A DNA stretch of 64,000 nt from Chrysopilus asiliformis. Its lineage: Eukaryota > Arthropoda > Insecta > Diptera > Rhagionidae. Below the pieces are notes generated by a model. It worked only from the letters and a program-made list of their open reading frames with translations, ran no database searches and was not told the origin of the DNA. Position numbers and translations under genes: made by a program. The stretch covers positions 113,557,324-113,621,323 of the forward strand of contig OZ035960.1 of assembly GCA_964034945.1 (NCBI GenBank), in the 5' to 3' direction. Of this stretch, positions 11,776-30,076 are shown piece after piece. Positions within the stretch are counted from its first letter, which is position 1, and each line of letters starts with the position of its first letter.

Positions 11776-14057
11776 ATGAAGATATTTTTAATTCTATTAA
11801 GTTTTTGTAGTGTTTGTTATTGTGTATATTTTGCAAATGAAACAATAGTGCAAAACAAACAGACGTTAAATATTTTTAGTGATAATAACTTAACTACCTC
11901 GAGAGGAGGGTGGACAGATTCGTATGATGAAGATAATGGCGTTTGGTCTAAACTACTCGAAGATTACACATTGAGGTAAATATTTCTACTAGTGTATTAC
12001 TAAGTCAATACGGATTTAAAATATTGCGGGTATTTGGTGTTAAATTGTTCCGTCAATAAATTACGAGGGGTAAAATGACCAAATTTACATGTGAAATCTT
12101 TAAAGTAAATTCGCTTAAAAACTAGGAGGTTGCATCAATCAAGGATCTCTGCAAACGAGACTGAGCAAACTTTTAAGGGGGAGATGGAATAATTTGTATT
12201 TTAAAAATACCTTTTCATTTGTGATCGAAAGATAATGGGTAAAAGTAGATGTTTATTAAAATTTCTTTTTTTGGAAAAAGTTTTTTTTTACAAAAGTTCG
12301 AAACTCTAAATGCCGTTTATGTTTTATTTAATACAAAAAAAAGATATTCTTCAGAGGTTCACAGAAAAGAATTTTGTTACAAGAAATTTCACAAAAATGT
12401 GAAACGTATTTCTACTGGATTTGCGCAAAAAGAGTGGTACAATCGAATTTTTGTTTAAGGAAGAGTTATATAAAATCGTGTTCTAAATAGATTTTGTTTT
12501 TATACTTTTTTCGATATAGCGCACCCTTTTTGAAGAAATCACTGAAAATTGTCCAAAATTTCCCAGAGGGGGGAGGGGGAAGGGGTCTTTGTCCTTAAAC
12601 TCAAATAGAAATTGACTAATGGGTTTTATGTATGGGAATCTAGTATGGAAATCTAATGGCAACGATTAGAAAGATAAGAGACAACAGGACTTTTAAAATG
12701 TATGGGAAATATTGTAAAGTTATGAATCTCAATCAAGTAACGCATAGAATTTAAATATTTTTATTTATTTTTTGGCTGTTAAGCATCAAAATATTACGGA
12801 AAATAATTTTTTTGCAAGGCATACTAAAGATTCCATTTCCGCTGTCGGATTTTTATGGGACCCCAACATTTATTCTAGGATTCATATCTTTATTTACCTA
12901 ATCTTTGCTAATGGGTTTTTAAAAAAGCAGATTTCAATCGGATCAATTCATTCAAGGCTTATTATGGGGTTAACGAACGAAAGCCGTTTTTAAAAAGCAA
13001 AGCTTTGTTTTTGTTAAAATTCATGGGTTTTTTACAATAACGAAAAAGTGTTTTTTTCAGGGACACAAATTATCGAAAGGGGCGAGTAATCCCAGGTAAC
13101 CACAGATACATACCGGCATCAAACATTTATATTACAAAACGAATTGGCGAAGCTATGGAGTTAGAGCCACATATGAGACCACCAGGCAAAGTAATTTCAC
13201 CAGCAGCTCCAATGCCACCGCATCATTCTCAATCTCTTCCACAGCCACCAAACTATCCGAACAGACAAAGCTTTATTCCAAGCCAATCATTACGTGAGGT
13301 CTCGGAAACGGATCTTTATTTGCTTGGGGCGATAGAAAAACTTGTCTTTCGAGTTGATTACATGGAAAATCGTCTACGCCGAACCGAACAAATTGTGTAT
13401 TACTTAATGGCGGGAAATAATCAAAAAGAAGGTAAATTAAACAAAAAAAAATTAAACAAAACTGTAATGAAATTGTTAAATTTTGTAGAAATAAAATTCT
13501 GTCCGAAGAACTTCACACGAATCGGTGATCGTTGCTATCATTTCGGAGGTGAAAGCCAAATAAATTGGAAGACTGGAAACAGCATTTGTAAATCAATGAG
13601 TGCAAATTTAGCTGAATTCGAAGATTTGGTTGAAAATGAAGAAGTCATCGCGTATTTGCTTAATCATCCCGGATATAGAGGAAAAGATTTTTGGCTGGGA
13701 GGTTTAAATCCTGGTCTGTTGTGGATTTGGGCTAATTCAGCTAAGCCAGTGAACCCAAACACAAATTTAACCACCGTTGCTAATTCTTTTAATGACTCTA
13801 AAAATAGCACAAATTCATTTTCAAGTGGAAGCAGCAATAAAAAAGGAACGAAAATTGATCACAATAAGATTTTAAATAATGCTGAGGAAATAAAAGGAAC
13901 CGGAAGATGTTTACGATTATCCTACAATCCATCAAAACATACATACGTCTATTATGGCCAGGAGTGTACATCAAGGCATCATTATTTATGCGAATATCAG
14001 GACAAATCGTTGGATAATAAAATTAAAAAAATCGCCAGAGAGTTAAATTTATTTTAG
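11776..14057 (+). CDS. Secreted C-type-lectin-domain protein
   Basis: Three exons in phase: 11776-11975, 13061-13431 and 13489-14057, giving 379 residues. The ATG at 11776 opens a clear signal peptide (MKIFLILLSFCSVCYC). A Pro-rich segment (about residues 90-120) precedes a conserved-looking helical stretch (LGAIEKLVFRVDYMENRL). A C-type lectin fold then begins at FCPKNFTRIGDRCYHF and ends at CTSRHHYLCEY. It shows the usual cysteines, and WIW in place of the WIG motif. A Ser/Asn/Lys-rich insert splits the fold before GRCLRLSY. I see no EPN/QPD or WND calcium-sugar motif, so classical sugar binding is doubtful. The 57-bp intron 13432-13488 is a multiple of three with no stop; retention would add 19 residues. 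AATAAA lies at 14159-14164. The biological ligand is unknown. Confidence 0.8.
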
Positions 14058-14417
14058 GCCATACCAAGTCAAATTAAATTATTTATTTATTTAAAAAAAC
14101 ATTATGGAACCTCATTATTTTACCTATATTTATGTACTATATTTAAGATTTTTGACAAAATAAAGAAACCAATATTTTTTAAATGTTTATCAATTGCAAT
14201 TTTTTAGATAAATCGACTTTTTTTCATACGACAGTAAGACGAAAGTTCGTCATTGCGACTTTTATCTCTCAACTTTAAAATCATGTGTGCAGCCGAATTT
14301 GGAGGATTTATGAAATAACAGGAAAATTTATTTGCGATTTTCTCGAAACTATATTTCCAAAATCGATTACAGCGCTTACTCATCAACTGATTTATTTAAA
14401 ATTTTTGCAGTCATTAA

Positions 14418-14648
14418 CCCTCTAACCGGAATGCCCGCCTTAAGGCGGGCTTCAGGGAATTCGCTTGTTTATGACGGGTAACAATTTTAATCGCCGGAAA
14501 TCGCCGGAACGTCTTACACTGACTTTTGTAAGTTATCGCTTTACATGCTGGAAAAAATTTAGCCCTGTACGTTGTCTTGGTTACGGTCTGTCGCAAGTTG
14601 AAAGTCATATTTTAGTGAATTTTTCTCGGAAATATTCCGGTTAGAGGG
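14418..14648. mobile_element. Short piggyBac-like MITE
   Basis: A 231-bp element with perfect ends CCCTCTAACCGGAAT and ATTCCGGTTAGAGGG, flanked by TTAA at 14414-14417 and 14649-14652. Near the left end is a palindrome GCCCGCCTTAAGGCGGGC. No open frame. A different family from the piggyBac-like MITE at 6231. Confidence 0.85.
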
Positions 14649-14669
14649 TTAAGCGTTACCCGGCCCTTA

Positions 14670-15572
14670 AAGGGCCCATAGACGGCCAACTTTGTTGCCA
14701 ACCTGGTCGCCAACCTGGTTGGTAGTTTTCACCACAGACGAGACGGAATGTTGGCAATCAAGTTGTCAACATCATTTTTAACAAGATCCCGTCGACTTTA
14801 GGTGATTTCTCTAATTATTTTTATTGTTTATAGTTTACTATATGGTTATAGGAAAACCATAGGGTATATTTTGACTAGTGAAAAATGAGTAAGGATTTGT
14901 TATTGGTATTGGTTTTAAACTAGTTGTGCGAAGATGAGGTGCCCCCTTTGAAAAAGAAAAAAAATTGGGCAAAGGAGGGGTATCAGAACCATGCTCAGTT
15001 TTCTCATTCAAATTTAATGCGTAAACTACGTGTGACTGCACCTGACGATTTCAAAAACTTTTCAAGAATGGACAGCGACACTTACGATGAATTATTGGAT
15101 GCAGTAAAACCATTCATTGAAAAGAAGGACACGATAATGGGAATAGCTATTCCTGCAAATGAAAGGCTGTCTGCAACCCTACGGTTTTTGGCAAGTGACC
15201 AGAGCTTCGAGGACTTAAAATTTCTCACTGGAATATCGCCACAAAGTCTTGGAGTCAGGTCGTACGATCAAAACCCTAGTAAAATTAACCAAATTCAACC
15301 GAACTTAATCAAATAAACTATTTTTGACACTTCACTGTTCTTATTGCAGTATACTCAATGCAACTGAGATTGGCAATAAGGTTGTAAACTTGCCTACAGA
15401 CACCCCAACATGAACGCCAACATGCTAAGTTTTCAAATTTTTTTGATTTTACACCAACCTGGTCGACAACATGAAAAACCAACCGCCAACTTGGCCACAG
15501 ACGTACAACATCGACTCCAACATTGCATGTTGGCGACCAGGTTGGCAACAAAGTTGGCCGTCTATGGGCCCT
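14670..15572 (+). mobile_element. Internally deleted Harbinger element
   Basis: A 903-bp element with about 45-bp inverted ends: AAGGGCCCATAGACGGCC with AACTTTGTTGCCAACCTGGT on the left, and the reverse complement ending at 15572. It sits at the TTA (14667-14669) of the outer MITE, with TTA again at 15573-15575. Further copies of GTTGGC/GCCAAC subterminal repeats lie inside (around 15371-15390 and 15455-15490). It carries the truncated transposase described at 14924-15316. PIF/Harbinger elements duplicate a 3-bp TWA target, which fits. Confidence 0.85.
14924..15316 (+). pseudogene. Harbinger transposase fragment
   Basis: The open frame holds the N-terminal part of a HARBI1-like (DDE_Tnp_4) transposase. 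The recognisable stretch is about 15053-15255, with FSRMDSDTYDELLDAVKPF, IEKKDTIMGIAIPANERLSA and TLRFLASDQSFEDLKFLTG followed by ISPQSLG. After that the frame runs into unrelated sequence and stops. The catalytic DDE domain is absent, so it is a remnant of the element at 14670-15572 and inactive by itself. Confidence 0.8.
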
Positions 15573-15575
15573 TTA

Positions 15576-15827
15576 AAGCCCGATCCAGACTACACGATGT
15601 ACGGGGTACGAGATACGAGGTTTTTGGTTTCCTCGTACATGGAACTGCATCCACACTGCACAGGGTTTTGCTCATTCGTGTACGCGGTTACCACGTACGA
15701 GGATAATCAAACAGCTTCTGATTTTACTCACTAGGTGAAACCATGTGCAAATTTCCCATCCAAACACTCGATGTTCGGGGTACGTGCCAACCTCGTACCC
15801 CGTACATCGTGTAGTCTGGATCGAGCT
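15576..15827. mobile_element. Third nested MITE (TTA target)
   Basis: A 252-bp element with long inverted ends: AAGCCCGATCCAGACTACAC then GATGTACGGGGTACGAG on the left, and CTCGTACCCCGTACATC then GTGTAGTCTGGATCGAGCT on the right. TTA flanks it at 15573-15575 and 15828-15830. It therefore lies between the Harbinger element and the rest of the outer MITE. There are further TCGTAC repeats inside and no reading frame of note. Confidence 0.85.
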
Positions 15828-16355
15828 TTACACGCGTCTGTAGAGCTGACACAGTCTCGTGTAAATGCACTGACTGCCAGTTCGCTAAATGTCTTCTAAT
15901 TCGTTGTCAGTAATTTGACATTTGGAGTCTGTGCTACTGACAGACTTTACAGTCGCGTGTAAGGGCCGGGTTAGTTTATCCTGCGCCAATAAAAAAAAAT
16001 TTCGATACGACTCATTATTTTCGAGAAAATCGGAAAAAATCGACTCGGAAGTGCTCGAGAAATGTTTGTTAGGCAAAATTAATAGATATTGTGTTTCATG
16101 ATCACAATTCTTTATTATACTACGTACTTCGTATACGAAAATAAAAAATGTGAAAACTCTGGGCAGGCACTTAGATTTTTACGGTGGAATAATTTAGAGG
16201 TTTTCATACAAAGTGGTACCTGTTGTTACAAAAACATAAGTTGCAATCATTATTTAAATAACAATAGACATTTAATGTTTTAAAAAATCATATTTATTCT
16301 TACTCACATAAGCTTATATTACAATATCATTAAAAATATACTATTAAAAAAAACT

Positions 16356-23908
<7,553 letters not shown>

Positions 23909-25434
23909 TTTGCTTGTTTTTAAAATAAATGCAAGTTGTATAAATCATTTAATTTAATAAAAAGCAAGCTATTTTGACGAGTAAATGTTTGGCATTTCGC
24001 GGAAGAGTTTTTGATTCGCACTAAAGTTGCAAGTGGTTAATCATTCAAGCGATAATTCATAAGTTTAGAAAAATGCAGAATTCAAGCACTTATCGAACAA
24101 GGAAATCCTACAGTATCGTTATCACAAATAGTCTTTTCAGAAAAATTCTGAAGTAAACATCAAACAATTGACACAAACTTACTCCCTCCCTTTCACTTTT
24201 TTAACCTCAAAAAAAGAATTTCCTGAGACACACAGCCTCGGATGAACTAGAAATTTGGTGTTGCCAGCGATCGAAAAAATTCGAGCAGTAAAATTAGGAC
24301 ATTTTTTCAGTACTTTTGAAATTTTCACTTCTTTTATCTTTTAAAAACCAATTCCCTGACTTCGTAAAATACATGAAAAGTAGTGGCGTAACTACAAATC
24401 TCCTTCTTCTAGAAACTGTTAAAAGCCCGTTAAAATAAAACCAATTGTTGAATCTTCTTCTAGAAAGCGGAAATTAAATACCTATTTTAGGAGACCGTAA
24501 AATAATTTTTTTTTGTAGAAGAGTTATATTTAGAATCTTCAAGATTTAACCCATTGCATTGCCTTTAAGATTTAACTCAATGATTTGCTAGTTACACGGA
24601 AAAGAAAATCAATGTCAAATGGACGTGAGGGAGACACAAAACACCAGCAGAAGGAGGAGATGGGTCTGAAAATCCTAAAATGATCGTGACGTATTTTATG
24701 GACAGCTTTTATGTCACTCCAATTTTTGACATTTCATAGTTCAACATTTTCGAACAAAACTACCGGACTCACGATAGTGCTCGAATTTCGGACAAGTGAT
24801 GTAAACAAAACAATACAGCAGACAGTTCACAAAATTTATAAGGAGATGAGGTTGTTTTGTTGTTTTATCTTTGTTAATTTTGTTATCTATTGACATTTTG
24901 CTGCCTTGCATCTATACAGCTGTTTGTACTGTTAATGACCTTGACAATTTGCAAGCTTACTGTAAAATTCTTTACATAAAACTTATGCTTTGTTCTAAAA
25001 TTCGTCCAAAATGATGATTCAGCTTCATGTGGAAACTGTTCAATGAAAGAATTGAAAACAAAAAAAAAAATTGTGATGACTAAATTGATGGTAAGAATTT
25101 ATTTAAGAATTTTTCTGCATCCGCAGAGAACTCGTAAACAATTTATTGCAAAAATACCATTATACGAATTTAGTTTAATCTTTCTCAGTTATCTAGTAGA
25201 GAGTAATCTCTTTGGCCTCGCTTTTATGTAAATCTGAAACGCAGCTGGACTTTTAGTGAAACATTTCTCGAAAAACTTCAATCTCAGCGATTTAATTTTT
25301 ATATTCTCTCGAAAACAGTCGATTTTAACAAAGTCAAGTCTGAGATCAAAGCAATGCAACAGTAGAAAATTAGGCAGAAGAAATTTAATTACTTGTGATA
25401 GAATATACAAAAAACGGATTGATCGAATAAAACG
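23909..25434. other. Divergent intergenic region between Blm and the ZIP gene
   Basis: About 1.5 kb between two divergently transcribed start codons; both promoters must lie here. It includes a repeat end (GTGACGTATTTTATGGACAG, about 24688-24707) of the Blm-intron MITE family. No core promoter element was clear enough to mark. Confidence 0.5.
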
Positions 25435-27994
25435 ATGGATAGGACAACTTCCCCAACGATAGTCAAAGAAATTAGTGCCGACAATGCAAAGATTATGGTC
25501 ATGTGCGTTCTGGGTATTGGGAGTTTCCTTCTCGGTATCCTACCAGCATGGATCTCACATAGGAATAGGGCAAGATTCCCATTGTTAATTTCTATGCTAC
25601 TGTGTTTTGGAGCCGGTGTTTTACTGGCCACCGCCCTCATTCATATGTTGCCCGAAGTAAGTAAAAAATTCGATGCATTTACTACGTCAGCTTATAGTGA
25701 AATTGTGTTAAGTCCAAAATATCAAATTTTACAGAAGAGCAAAAAAAACCTTGTTAAATCATTTTAATTTTCATTTAAAGAAAACTGAGTCACATTTAAA
25801 GAAAACTGAGCCTCATTTAATTCTTAGTTTTCTATAAATGAGAATTTAAATGATTTAACAAAGTTTTTTTTGTTCTTATATAAAATTTGATATTTGGGAC
25901 TTAGCACAATTTCACTTTCTTCTCATAACAAACTACTTCCAGATCAGAAAAACTCTGCCAGACAACCCCGAATTGATATTCTGTGCTGGTTTCTTTTTAA
26001 TATATTTCGTCGATGAATTTGTCCACTATTGTTGCGGTGAGGCAATTCAACATTCACATGGACCATCATCAGAGTCAAATCATCATCACCATCATCCACA
26101 TCCTAATTCACATCAGCCTAATTCAGTCCTACCAAGCAACCGTCGTGATTATGGCACGAATTCTGAGACACGAGCGCTATTATCTGAGACACAATCTCCA
26201 TTAGCTGAAAAGTAAGTAAACATAATTTTGATTTGTACAAAAAACAATAAAAGATAAAACACGATTTCTATGTTGTAAAAAGATTTTAGTCGAGGTCACA
26301 CCTTGTTTACTTTGACTGACGATTAGATAACTCTGTTTATTGCTACATTCGGTTATGCAAATTTTACTATCAGTTTGTTTTCTTAATTTTAGTGATCATT
26401 CACCGCAGCCAGCGTCGTGTGAGGATGCTGACGAAGAGACAAACGCTAGGATTTGTCACGTTACTCATACAGAACCATGCACACAGGCGATGACCGGCAC
26501 TTTCGGATTGTTGTTTGCTCTATCACTTCATTCCCTTTTAGAAGGACTGGCTATTGGTGTTCAGAGTACTGGGGCACAGGTAACAGTTTGCGGGCAACGT
26601 GAAAAGTCTTTTGCTTTTAAAATGATTGCAATTGATTCTCTAAAAAAAGGTCGTTATCTAAAAATGATCCGATCCGTAAGGGATATCCGTAGCAGGTAGC
26701 ATAAGAGGGGTTGAGAATAAAGGGGGGTGATGGTGGGACTAGATTTTAATGGGTGAAAAAGTTTCTTGAGGAATAATCTATCTAATAATGAAAGCTGCAT
26801 CCAAATTCCTTAAGCAGTATAAAAGATATCAGGAGAGGGGCTAAGACGAAAGGGGGATTTTTGATAACAGCCGACAAGTATGAAATATAATACTGTAAAG
26901 CAAAGGGCAACGTTTCGTTGGAAGAGGATTTATAAAAAATGTCGAACTTTTAGCGGAAGGGATAGTGGGGAGAGAGGTGTATGCGATAATGCGACGACGC
27001 TACTAAACTCCATACAAAAAATTACGAAAAACCGTAATAACGAGAGAAGAAGATTTGAAAAGCATAAAACTATGGTGATTTCTACAGCTGCTTAGGAGAA
27101 AACGCATTTCTGTTTAAAAATTAGTTCATATTCTGATTAAAATCCACTTATCTTCGGTTGCGCATTTCAATAATAAAATTCATTTAACGTGGTTAAAAAA
27201 AATTACTCTTTTATTTTTTGAAAGCGTCATTTATTTCAAGCATGTTAAATTAATGAGAAATTCTACGCAGAATTGAATAAATTTTATAGTGACTCACCTA
27301 TGAGTGATGCAAAATGTTTACGTTCTCAAAAATCCCCCACGAAAAGAACCGTGATTTCTGAATTTATCAAGTATATCATTTTGGCCGAATATACCCTGCA
27401 ATCTATTCAACGACGGCGGGCGTAACAAAGGGAGAGGCACGCCAGTAACGATCTAAGAATGTCTTCAAATTTCCAACCGAATTTAAATTCAATCGAAAAA
27501 AAATTTTTTTGTTCAATTTATTAAATAAAGCCTTTTTATTTTTCTCTATATTTCAGGTGATAATACTTTTCGCTGCAGTGGCTTGTCATAAATTCGTGAT
27601 GGGTTTCTGCTTAGGCATCGAACTTCGTGCCAACGAATCATCAACTATGCGATCACACATCTCGGCGATTGCAGTTTTTTCTTTAGGATCAGTTGTTGGT
27701 ATTGGAATTGGCATGGGCATAACGGACATGCCACAGGAAATGTCCAAAGCAATTCCAATTTTGCAAGCACTAGCCGGTGGCACCCTACTATACGTTACTG
27801 TTTGCGAAGTTATGCCCCGCGAAAAAAGTCGATGGCATCAAAATCCCAGAAAATCGGCTGGTTTAGTGCAATTTCTCGCCGTGGGATTAGGTTTCGCTGT
27901 TATGACTGTTATTAACTATTCTTTTAGTAAGTCATTCAGATTTTCAATTATGTTTGATTTGAATAACGTTTTTATTTCTTTTACAGAAGATTGA
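25435..27994 (+). CDS. ZIP-family zinc/metal transporter (ZIP1/2/3 group)
   Basis: Five exons in phase: 25435-25656, 25943-26211, 26393-26579, 27557-27926 and 27987-27994; 351 residues. It shows eight predicted membrane segments with ZIP signatures. The first segments include VLGIGSFLLGILPAW and LCFGAGVLLATALIHMLPE. A cytosolic histidine-rich loop follows (HHHHHPHPNSH). Segment 4 has the metal-binding HSLLEG motif and segment 5 has CHKFVMGF. ZIP proteins move zinc or related divalent metals into the cytosol across the plasma membrane or out of organelles. The GAGVLLAT and HMLPE motifs place it in the ZIP1-3 subfamily (as Drosophila Zip42C/Zip88E); which paralogue it is cannot be decided. The last exon adds only the final residues and stop. 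Confidence 0.92.
25697..25915. repeat. Long inverted repeat in ZIP intron 1
   Basis: A 219-bp foldback with arms of about 90-100 bp. The left arm starts GTGAAATTGTGTTAAGTCC and the right arm ends GGACTTAGCACAATTTCAC; the arms differ at only a few places. The centre repeats CACATTTAAAGAAAACTGAG. It nearly fills the intron between exons 1 and 2 and would form a large hairpin in the pre-mRNA. Probably a foldback MITE. Confidence 0.8.
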
Positions 27995-30076
27995 CGCAGT
28001 ATTTTATTTAAGTTTTAAAGTGTTGTCATGCTCGTGACTTTATATAAATTTTAAAATTATTTCGACATTGTTATTGTAATGTAAATAAGAAAATTATAAG
28101 CAAGCCAATGACTTTTTTTATATATATATTTTTCCTTTCTCAAATATAAGAAAGATGTTAAAATCACTTGAAAAGCCGAAATCACACCGGGGCAGATTTT
28201 TACATTTGGAAGCTAGAAAATTCAACTAAAATTAATAGTTTTGAATAGAAATTCATTGCAGCTGTTAAAAAACCACTCAATATCATATAAAAAGTCGTCA
28301 GGAGGTTTTAAGAATATAAATATTTTATTTGTTTTACAATTTGAAGAGAAAATATCAGCTGTGGTCAACACAAAACTTTCCACGGATAATTTCCGAGAGA
28401 TTTTCAAAAAACTTATATTTTTCAAATATCTTGAGAACTGGTAGAGACACGTAATAACCGTTAAAGCAAAAAATTTAAGAAATTCCATTTCCTATAAATT
28501 TGGGTTATTTTTTCATAAAAGTGCATAGTTTTCGATAGTGCTCGAGATATTTAAGATACGTACAACAGACAGATCGACCGACAGATGCACGGATATCCTC
28601 ATAATTGAAACGGAAACGGATTTCGTACTAATCAGAAATTTTCTATCTGCCCGTTCTCGAGTCAATCTCCGTCATGAATACAATACTTTCCTTCTATAAA
28701 AGAGTAAAGTAGAAATTTGAACGTTGTCCACAATTCCATAGCAGCATGTTGTAGGATGCGTCAAGACGGAGAGTAGTCGGGTTTAAACTTTATCGTAGTC
28801 GGGTTTAAACTATAAACTTTTAAACTGAAACACCAGTAAAAGTCGTTAACTTTACGTCAAAAAGACGATCCAAATAATATACGAGAAGCTATATTCCTTG
28901 AACTGCAGAGAAACTAATAGATTAAGATATTCATTTGTGGAAAAGTAGAAATGTGTCTATGCCAATAATTTGGAGATTAATATCTACCTGATATACAATA
29001 AAGTTCAGAGTGCACGGCAAAGGTTTTTGTATGAAAAATCAGGCTCAATTTCCGTTTACTTGTGATAAAACGTCGAAAGTATGTCAGAGGTATGGTGAAG
29101 TCATTTGTTACAACAACAACAAAAAACGTTGTTGATTACGGTACATTCGAAATGAGCACAATGACATTAAAGGAACCACCCAGCAGAATTATTTTATCGT
29201 CGATGTCGGTATATCACATTCCTATGTTTGTTTCCTCTTAGCATTTCACTTTCAAAATCAATATCGAGAACGACAAATAATTTGCATATCGTAGCGACAA
29301 TTTTCTTTTTAACCTAGGACTAGAACAGGATCACCCAAAAGACGTCGAAATACAAGAAAAAAATAACTATTTGCACATTTATCTACCTTACCTCGTGGAA
29401 GTACTTAAAACCATGCATGCATAAGAAAAGGAATATTGCAGGTCAGCATGCTATATTAATAAATATGTAAAAATTATATGTTCATATGCCTCTCAGTATA
29501 CCTACACTTGATATACTATGAATATCTATAGTAATACACACATATTAGATATACGATTTTGTACACCACAAACAATTGTAGTATTCATTTAAAAAAAAAA
29601 GAAAAAAAACAGTGTGTTTGTAGCTTTCACTGAAAGTGAAAAGGATCAACGAATATCCTGAACACCATAAACTAAATGGCATGTGGCAAAGAAGTAGTTT
29701 CGTGACTTTCAGCAAATTTGCAACAATTTTATGCTTTTCGACACAGTATGGATTTGAATTCGACATGAGTCTGATTAGAATGTCTGGTGAAGTGAATTGA
29801 AAAGGATTACTGTGTAATGCGCGCCGCCGTTTATTATTGTCACACGATAATAATTTAATTTGGCTGCTGAGATTATATTTGGCGATTCTCATAAAAATAG
29901 TTTTATTTTGTTGTCAAAATATCCAAATAAGAATAATTTTATCGCAAATTAGCGTATTTCAAGATTACCACCCTTACGGTTGTTAAATTTTACGGTTTTG
30001 TGTGTCGGTTAAAATTTTTGTGAGATTTTTTCTAATTAGGATTTTGAAAACGAGTTATTAGTTATTTTTATTTGAA
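27995..30076. other. Intergenic region between the ZIP and TTLL6-like genes
   Basis: It contains the ZIP 3' UTR (AT-rich to about 28140) and a dispersed repeat near 28560-28710 (ATCCTCATAATTGAAACGG ... TGAATACAATACTTTCC) that recurs at 36260-36390. I found no gene in the remainder. The TTLL6-like promoter should lie just before 30077. Confidence 0.5.
28560..28710. repeat. Dispersed repeat, copy A
   Basis: It shares with 36260-36390 an ordered set of segments: a CAGACAGAT start, ATCCTCATAATT, GAAACGGAT, TCGTACT.ATCAGAAATTTT, CCATCTGCC-like, TTCTCGAGTC and GAATACAATACT, followed by a small TTTCC/GGAAAG or similar hairpin. No coding capacity and no clear terminal repeats. The class is unknown; a Helitron relative or a LINE tail are possible. 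Confidence 0.6.

Larger units (their letters stand above)
14659..15970. mobile_element. Harbinger-type MITE split by two later insertions
   Basis: The outer element of a three-layer nest. Its left end CCCGGCCCTTA (14659-14669) is separated from its body (15831-15970, CACGCGTCTGTAGAGC to GTAAGGGCCGGG) by two other elements. The body closely matches, in reverse orientation, the uninterrupted copy at 63354-63540. TTA flanks both ends (14656-14658 and 15971-15973). The terminal inverted repeat is CCCGGCCCTTACACGCG. Confidence 0.85.

Noticed and set aside
14414..15575. TTAA as the target duplication of the Harbinger remnant
   Set aside because: TTAA/AGGGCCC can also be read at its ends, but the transposase is Harbinger-like and TTA rebuilds the outer MITE exactly, so TTA was preferred.
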